Origin: Synaphobranchus kaupii
Taxonomy: Eukaryota > Chordata > Actinopteri > Anguilliformes > Synaphobranchidae
Assembly: GCA_029718625.1 (NCBI GenBank)
Contig: CM056391.1
Location: forward strand, 21,241,218 to 21,305,217
Direction of reading: 5' to 3'
DNA length: 64,000 nucleotides
Shown here: in pieces, positions 57,601-64,000 of the stretch
Layout: each line of letters begins with the position of its first letter
How positions within the stretch are numbered: the stretch's first letter is position 1
Notes under the pieces: generated by a model
Seen by the model: the letters and a program-made list of their open reading frames with translations, nothing else
Database searches by the model: none
What the model was told of the DNA's origin: nothing
Made by a program: the position numbers and the translations under genes

Positions 57601-60600
57601 GATGAAAGCCATCCAAGTTGGCAAAGGCACGGTTTTTGGGATAAACAGGAAATTGCATCAAAACTAAATTATGTTTTTGTGCTTTGTTTTCAGAGAAAAT
57701 CCAAACAAAACATTACGGCTACTGGAGCTTAATTGCGTGGCGTTTTTAACTCTGAAAGACTCCGAGCTAAGAAGATAATGGAACATAATGGCATCATGTG
57801 GGGTGGGGCTGGTACCTTTGGGAACTGGATTCAGAAATTTCAAACGGGAGGGGGGGGGGGGGGGGTGTATGGAATTCCTCCAGGCAAGCCTGGTCAAAGC
57901 CTTTCACCTTTGCATCTCTCCAATAATCCGCCTAAAAAGTCAGAGCCAGATGCCAAACCCGCATAGCTCAAACCAGCCATTTTGCTAAGCCCCAAGACAA
58001 TACTTTTACCAACCTCAAGTGCATCACGTTTAGCGGTCTCATTTAGCCTACCATTGCAAAGGATAAACCTGAGGTTTACCATACATAAAGGTGCCTTCAT
58101 TCATGGGATATTTGACTACTGAGCGATGGGGTGACGCATAGAAAATGGTCTGGATTTAGACCAGGTAACAGGTCATTTCTAAGCCAGTAAAGAAAGTAGT
58201 AAAACAACATAAAATTGACTCTTAGGACATAGGCCAAGTACATGCTAAACATGTTAGTGACAAGAGCACACCCTGATGAAACCACACTTTAACCCTTTAC
58301 GATCAATAGGTTCCATTTCATGGCTGAAAGCAATGTTTCATTAACGGTTACAGTGAGAGTACCTTTTCACTCAAAAATGTGCCTCCTTTAATCAATCTGA
58401 AGGTGCAGGGCTGGAGAGGAGAAGAGTGCCCCATGTTTCGCGAGGTCATACAGAGGGTGTGGCCCGGTAGGGACAAAATCAACATGATGGGGCCGATTCG
58501 AGCTCCAGCAAACCTGCAGGGCTGTGCTGCAGGGAGATCATTCCCATCTGCTGCCTGGACAGCAGAGCCTTTGCCTTTCTGTTTTTTATCTTTTTTCTAT
58601 GAAACATCTCTTATTAAACTCAAATTTCAAAAGAGATGGATTTATGCTGGTATGAAGGCAAACAAAACATCTAATTATGCAAGTACTCAGCTTGCAAGGG
58701 AAGACAGCTGTGCTTCCCAAAAAAAAAAAAACTCTGTTCCGATTGGCTGTCTCCATGACATTGTTTTGCCGCAGCATATTGTTCTCATTTTCCATGAAGA
58801 ATGTCCAGGAAAAATGTTGCGTAACTGTGTGGGATAGGAGGGTGGGGAGAAGCATCTGTCCATCATTTCATTTAAGAAACTTTCAGGGACTCCCTGGTCA
58901 ATCCCGTGAAACCCAGTTTGATAACCGCCATGCTAGTAAAATGTAATCTCATCTGCCCTATAGATCTACAGCAGGATCTGGCATCGCTGCTGCATATTGT
59001 TACCTATAATGGGCTAACATCTGTTAAGGCTTATTATCGTTGTAGTTTATTCATTATTTATTTGGCAAATGCTTCATTGCAGAAGGCTTTATAAGGTCAT
59101 TATGTTATAAAATAAAAAACTTGCAAAGATGATAAAACAAACAGGGTTTTGCATCTCAATGCAAAGCAGTATAAAATAACTTTATACTCATATACACATA
59201 CTAACTCACAACATTAGTTTACATCCATAATTCAGTTTGCCCAGTCGGTTACATAATCTAAGTGGGATAAACCCTCTAATGGGGAAACATATTGGCTTGA
59301 AACATAACCGTAACGATCACAGGGAAACAATATCTCGGCCACTGTCGGACATAACTGACTACAGAGAAAGCACCCGCTGACTAATCAAAGACTGCTAGCA
59401 TTATCTGACACCAGCAAAGGCCACACTCATTATAGTGGAAAAGGTCGGACACGAGCACTTATCAGATCAATAATGTCATCGTTATCAGGAACATGAACAC
59501 ATTTCATTGCAATCCATGTGCAATAAGGCCTGGAAGGCGAAGATATTTGACCGTGGTTATTCCCCTGTTTTCAAACTGTTTTTTTTTTTATATAGAAAGA
59601 CTCCATATGCAGACCCCGTGGATAATTTTATGGTCATATGTGGCAATTCCTCTGCGTAATGTCACTTCGGCTGGCAAGTGAAGCAGTTGGGAATGTTAAA
59701 ACGAACAAAAAATGTCCATGAGTTAAAGCATAAAAAGCTATTAAATCTATTTTTAAATGCAAAGCAGTGCGCATGTGGTGTTGTGCACAACATCACCACT
59801 AACTAATCCCTGCTGCTCAGAAAACTGTTGCATGCAGTAAGTGAAAGTAACTAATGACGTAGGCCAACAAATAATTCACATCCGCCACATACAAAAACAA
59901 TGAAATAATATGAAAATTTCAAATACTAACAATGTTCAAAAACATTGCAGGATAGGTGGGCGTGTGTGGGGGGGGGGGGAAATCAGTGCTTAAAACTAAA
60001 CCACTATAGTGAAATTATGAGCACTTATTAAAATAAGATTAATTGTAATGGAGTGAACATCATTGATCAAGGCAATCCAGGATTAAGAGACTGTTCATAG
60101 AGCAATAGTTTTTATGTGGGCCCTAAGTACAGTACACGGTCACGTAACAACCAGTTACGCATTAATTTATGCCATGAGCTGGATCCCTTTAAAGGGTAAA
60201 TTAATGGGAAAATGTCACCGGTCACAGTCGATAAAAAATAAGAAAAAAGACATTGTCTCATTATTCTAGCAATTTATCATGCTGAAAGCATGAAACATTT
60301 AAACATCGAGTTTTAGACACTTTGGCAAATGATCATTTAAAGGAACATCGTTAGCAATCCTAGTAGCAGTACCACGGAATGTAGAAAACAAGAGGGCATG
60401 CGGAGAGTGGGGGGGGGGTCGGGGGCGGAGGGGGAGGCACACAATTATGACATTATCACAAAAGTTTTTAAAAAACTCCAGCGTTTATATTTAGCATGGC
60501 TCACTCCTCACACTGCCCCAAGGGTAATGAACAGACGTTTCCACCCATGCTCTAAGCGTCCCCACCCTTCCTCAAAATATACTGGAGATGTTGTCTTAGA

Positions 60601-62989
60601 CTATGCAGGAGACCATATGGAGTGCTTCAGGGTTCTTATGTTTACGGCACTCACTTCACGTTGCCAGTTGCGCTGAGTGGCTCGATAAGTAAACTGGAGG
60701 CTGGGAAGTCCGGTCGACCGAGGATTGTGTGGGAATGATGCATCCGTGTCATGCAAATAGGTGGGGTCCCGCTGAGTGCCCTTATCAGTCCTGCTGTAAC
60801 CCAAGAAGTTGCATTCTCTCTATTCTACACAGGACCAGCAAAGAATCACTCACCCTTACATCAGGTGAAAGGGCTGAGGGAATGAGATAAGGCACACACA
60901 TACGATAAAGATCTTTTAAGATCTTTAATGCTTTTACTTGAATATTTCTGAAACGCTTGGTGAACGATGTGCCGGGGGAGGAGAGCACAGCGTTTCTGAG
61001 TCCATTCATCTGCTTCTCTACCACTGCTATACTTTAAACGCATGCACACAATTACAATTTGCCCATTACGGAGTGAAAAATCTTTACATCGCTATCCATT
61101 CACGCAGCAATCCAGGGGGATATGGTAGTGCCGCCCACTCAGAATTGAAACCAGCCGTATCCTGGTTAAGAGACTAGTTCAAATTTGACCGTGCCACAGA
61201 ATCATCTCTCAATGAATGCGAATGAAAAATACAATTTTCAATTAGATTTTATTCTGTGCTGAACAGAAAAAGTGCATTGAAAACATTATCATTACCATCA
61301 GCATCCGACTTGGAAGCTGTTTGCACAAAAGAGGATGGAATTAAGAGTTTCCGCCATATTATAATAACTATTGTGGGGTAATTGCTGTGAAAAGCCTTGA
61401 TTTTGTGATAAATTGTATGACGTCATAGATACAGTATCTATGGCTTTAAGGAATATTTAATTTGATCGCACAAGTGCATCTTCGCACTGAAATAGAAAAC
61501 GATCTCGTCAAACCTGTTAACAAGTAACGCTATGCGCACTGCTCCAGGACCAGGTAACACGAGAGACACCAGAAATTCCATGAGTCAACAATGAAATGTA
61601 GTTTCAGCAGAAAACTTCGAAATACCTTTAGGTCAGAACTGATTTAACTTCATTTACTCTCTTTGGACCCTTTTCATGGGTCAGACCACACCCATTTTAA
61701 CAGAACACATTATAATTAACTAAATCCATTTAGAAAGAAATACCAGAAAACAGCAAACACCACCAGTCATCAGTAACACAGGGGGACACCTCGAAAACAG
61801 AAACACTGTAAATCAAGCAACCAAAAAACTGTAGCAAATCGTTTTAAGTGTGACTGACGACATGGCGACACACAATGCCCGCTACATCAAAGGGAATCCT
61901 CTGCATTCGTCCGTTCACCAATTTTGCTACATAATATCTGAAACCCATACCATCACCTTATTCTATTGAGTACTTCAATAAGAAGATCAAAATGAGTTCT
62001 GGTAGATTTTGGGTGGGGGTTGTTGAATAAAGACGCAAACAATCTACATTGTGCGTTGACAGACTCTTGAGTGAGATGGGATGGGATGGGCACTGACTAA
62101 ACACATTGTCTTGGAATTCCATTTGGTGTCGCGATGCACCCAGGATGAAGCTGTCCTGTGGAAAAGCATCTTAGAAAATTTAACAGCCTCATAAAAATCG
62201 TGCTGATACATGCAAGGCATGGTTAGGAAATCAAACTGGACTAGCAACTCGTTAGGGTCATGTTAAATACTACATATTTTACATCATGAACATGTTTCTG
62301 GGTGAAAAGGTGGAAATAATATCATTCCAGTATTTAGACGAATGCAACCGTCTATAGATCTGCCGTTTACCACTGAAGACATCAGTAATAAAAACACGCT
62401 TATCCTACAGCCAACTGCAAAACAAATCACTTTTCTGTGGCTGCCTTCCTTTAGTTAGCTAGCCAATAGTTCATAATGTACGGTAAAATATAGAGTTTGC
62501 TAGCTAGCTAGTTCAGCACTGGCAAGCACCTATCAGACTCTGCAACTACCACCTCGCTATATGTTAGTCTACTAACTTACGCGAGATGCATTAGCGTTAG
62601 CTACTCGATGAGAAAAACAACAAAAGTGCGAACACTAGCTAACTATTAAGTTCCATCATGAGCAAATATGCACTTCATTGATTGTGGAACCCCATATGGT
62701 CGAGAGCCACGTAGCTTACTTGCTAGCTAGCAAGTCAACGGACATGAAATTATTGTAAGCTTTAAATTTACGAGCACACAAAAACTAGCGAGCTGACTGT
62801 GTGTGCATAGTAATTTTAGGCAAACACCACAGAGTTGAGTTTGATTAAAACTTTGATTATCTTACGTTATCTAATAAGTTAGTTGTCAGTTAACTCCAGA
62901 CTGGCTACGATAGATAGCTAGCTATGCGATTTAACTGTCCGGTATAGTTATAGATAAATTTTTAAAAAATAACTTTCATCTTTAATCTT
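54650..62989. other. Upstream region / probable 5' UTR intron of tropomodulin
   Basis: No recognisable coding sequence on either strand. Contains G runs at about 57848-57866 and 59968-59979 and A- or T-rich runs. If the first exon proposed at 62992-63300 is right, this is one intron of about 8.3 kb. Confidence 0.5.
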
Positions 62990-62991
62990 AC

Positions 62992-63300
62992 CCAAACGCT
63001 TTGCTTCCGGTCGACCACGGGCGCAGACTGGATAGCAATGGCTATTTGATTATCACGCTTTATAGCACGAACTGGCAAACTTATAGCGACCAAACAGCAT
63101 TTCCTAAACAGTCTTCTGCTCCCTCACTCTACTGGCTCCCTACAAGGGCGGTGACACAGGAAGACTGTAATCCGAGACAACTAGCTACGTTATTGCAAAC
63201 AGAACGAACAGTGACAGCTAAATCAGCGAATAGGGCCCGGCCGTGTCGATTTGAGCGCCAATCCAAAGCTGTCGCGACATAGGAAGCTGGCGTAGAGGTA
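62992..63300 (-). promoter_or_regulatory. tmod2/3: Candidate non-coding first exon and promoter of tropomodulin
   Basis: On the - strand a good donor, CGTTTGG|gtaagatt, occurs at 62991-62990. The sequence upstream (63000-63300) is richer in GC and CpG than its surroundings (GGTCGACCGG, ACGGCCGGG, TGTCGCGAC) and has a CCAAT/E2F-like GCGCCAATCC on the + strand near 63256. Vertebrate TMOD2/3 genes use a distant non-coding first exon. Position and end are inferred; no transcript evidence. Confidence 0.4.
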
Positions 63301-64000
63301 CAAAGCTTTATGGGAATAGTAGTTAAAACGTGAACCCACATGGGAGGTTTCTAGATTTTTAAAAAGTGATTTTTTTGTCATGTTCTCTTTTGTCATGTCT
63401 TGTGATGAATTAGGATCTTTATAATATTTAATGTCAATTTCCTTCTACAAATCGATGTTTTAATCTGAAGGCAACAGTGAGCTATGGCACGATCAAAAGG
63501 GCCTTATGTTAACTACTAGCATTGGCAAACAGCATACCCACCAAGCAGTCTACATTGGCCAGAGATGGGTATACAAAAAATAGCCCAACAATTGTGTTGT
63601 TTACAAAAGAGGAAACTACTCTAAGGGTCAACTTGATGATTTTTGTTGTGTCATTGCTGGTGGATATTGGAGCATTCAGGTTCGCCCTTTGGTTTGGTGA
63701 GGAGAACGTTAACATTGGCCTAGGCCTACTGATGAAACGTCAGCACTTGGAAAATTATGCATACATACTCTTTGTCTACCCATTGCACTGATTGCACAAA
63801 ATTACTTTTTAGTCTGCTTATCAGATGGTCATATAAAACATGATATGCAAATTTAAATAAACGCACACAGTGTTATTAAACTGTGACAATTTCAGTGGTT
63901 TGAAGCATGCCTCTTTCAGCCATCTATGTACAATATCATCTACAGGAAGAGTTTTGAAAACTGGTTTGTTCAGTTCTTGTTTAGTTGTTCAGATCAGGCG
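63301..64000. other. Sequence upstream of the candidate tropomodulin promoter
   Basis: AT-rich; the 89-codon + frame at 63522-63791 shows no motif I recognise. Nothing else seen. Confidence 0.5.

Overview
The window is nuclear DNA from a ray-finned fish, most likely a teleost. Genes are split by GT-AG introns, most of the sequence is non-coding, CA microsatellites are long, and there is a dense mix of DNA-transposon derivatives (hAT, PIF/Harbinger-like, Tc1/mariner) with LINE, SINE and Ty3/gypsy remnants. I cannot name the species. No operons, CRISPR arrays or prokaryotic features are present.

Three protein-coding genes are supported. (1) On the + strand, the last four coding exons of secretogranin III (scg3, 281-5877), with the stop codon and poly(A) signals; the 5' part lies outside the window. 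(2) On the - strand, the complete three-exon coding region of lysmd2 (16608 down to 8290; 213 aa), tail-to-tail with scg3. (3) On the - strand, a complete nine-coding-exon tropomodulin of the TMOD2/TMOD3 type (54649 down to 42829; 345 aa). It probably has a non-coding first exon near 62992-63300. SCG3-LYSMD2-TMOD2-TMOD3 is a known vertebrate neighbourhood (human 15q21), so linkage is conserved, but tropomodulin here points toward lysmd2 rather than away from it. The three genes share location and not a pathway: dense-core granule sorting, a LysM protein of unclear role, and actin pointed-end capping.

Layout: 1-5.9 kb scg3 exons with a 1 kb fold-back element and a TTAA-flanked MITE in introns; 5.9-7.6 kb convergent intergenic DNA; 7.6-16.6 kb lysmd2, whose intron 2 carries several MITEs, a LINE tail, a 1.14 kb hAT element with a broken BED-finger transposase, and a 209-bp tandem duplication; 17-23.3 kb a three-layer nest (old repeat > 5.56 kb TTA-flanked element > a further inverted-terminus element); 23.8-26.1 kb a Ty3/gypsy remnant split by a tRNA-derived SINE with a 16-bp target duplication; 26-42 kb a gene desert with a Tc1-like transposase fossil split by an hAT MITE, a 32-bp minisatellite, an 86-bp retroposon with a 17-bp target duplication, and others; 42.8-63.3 kb tropomodulin with microsatellites, a 27-bp minisatellite, and two inverted copies of a 94-bp palindromic MITE in introns.

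I found no clear undescribed biological system. The observations most worth a second look are the nested 17-22.7 kb element with gene-like splice signals and a 56-codon spliced ORF, the fold-back element at 1.4-2.4 kb, the inverted tropomodulin relative to tetrapods, and the 86-bp retroposon.
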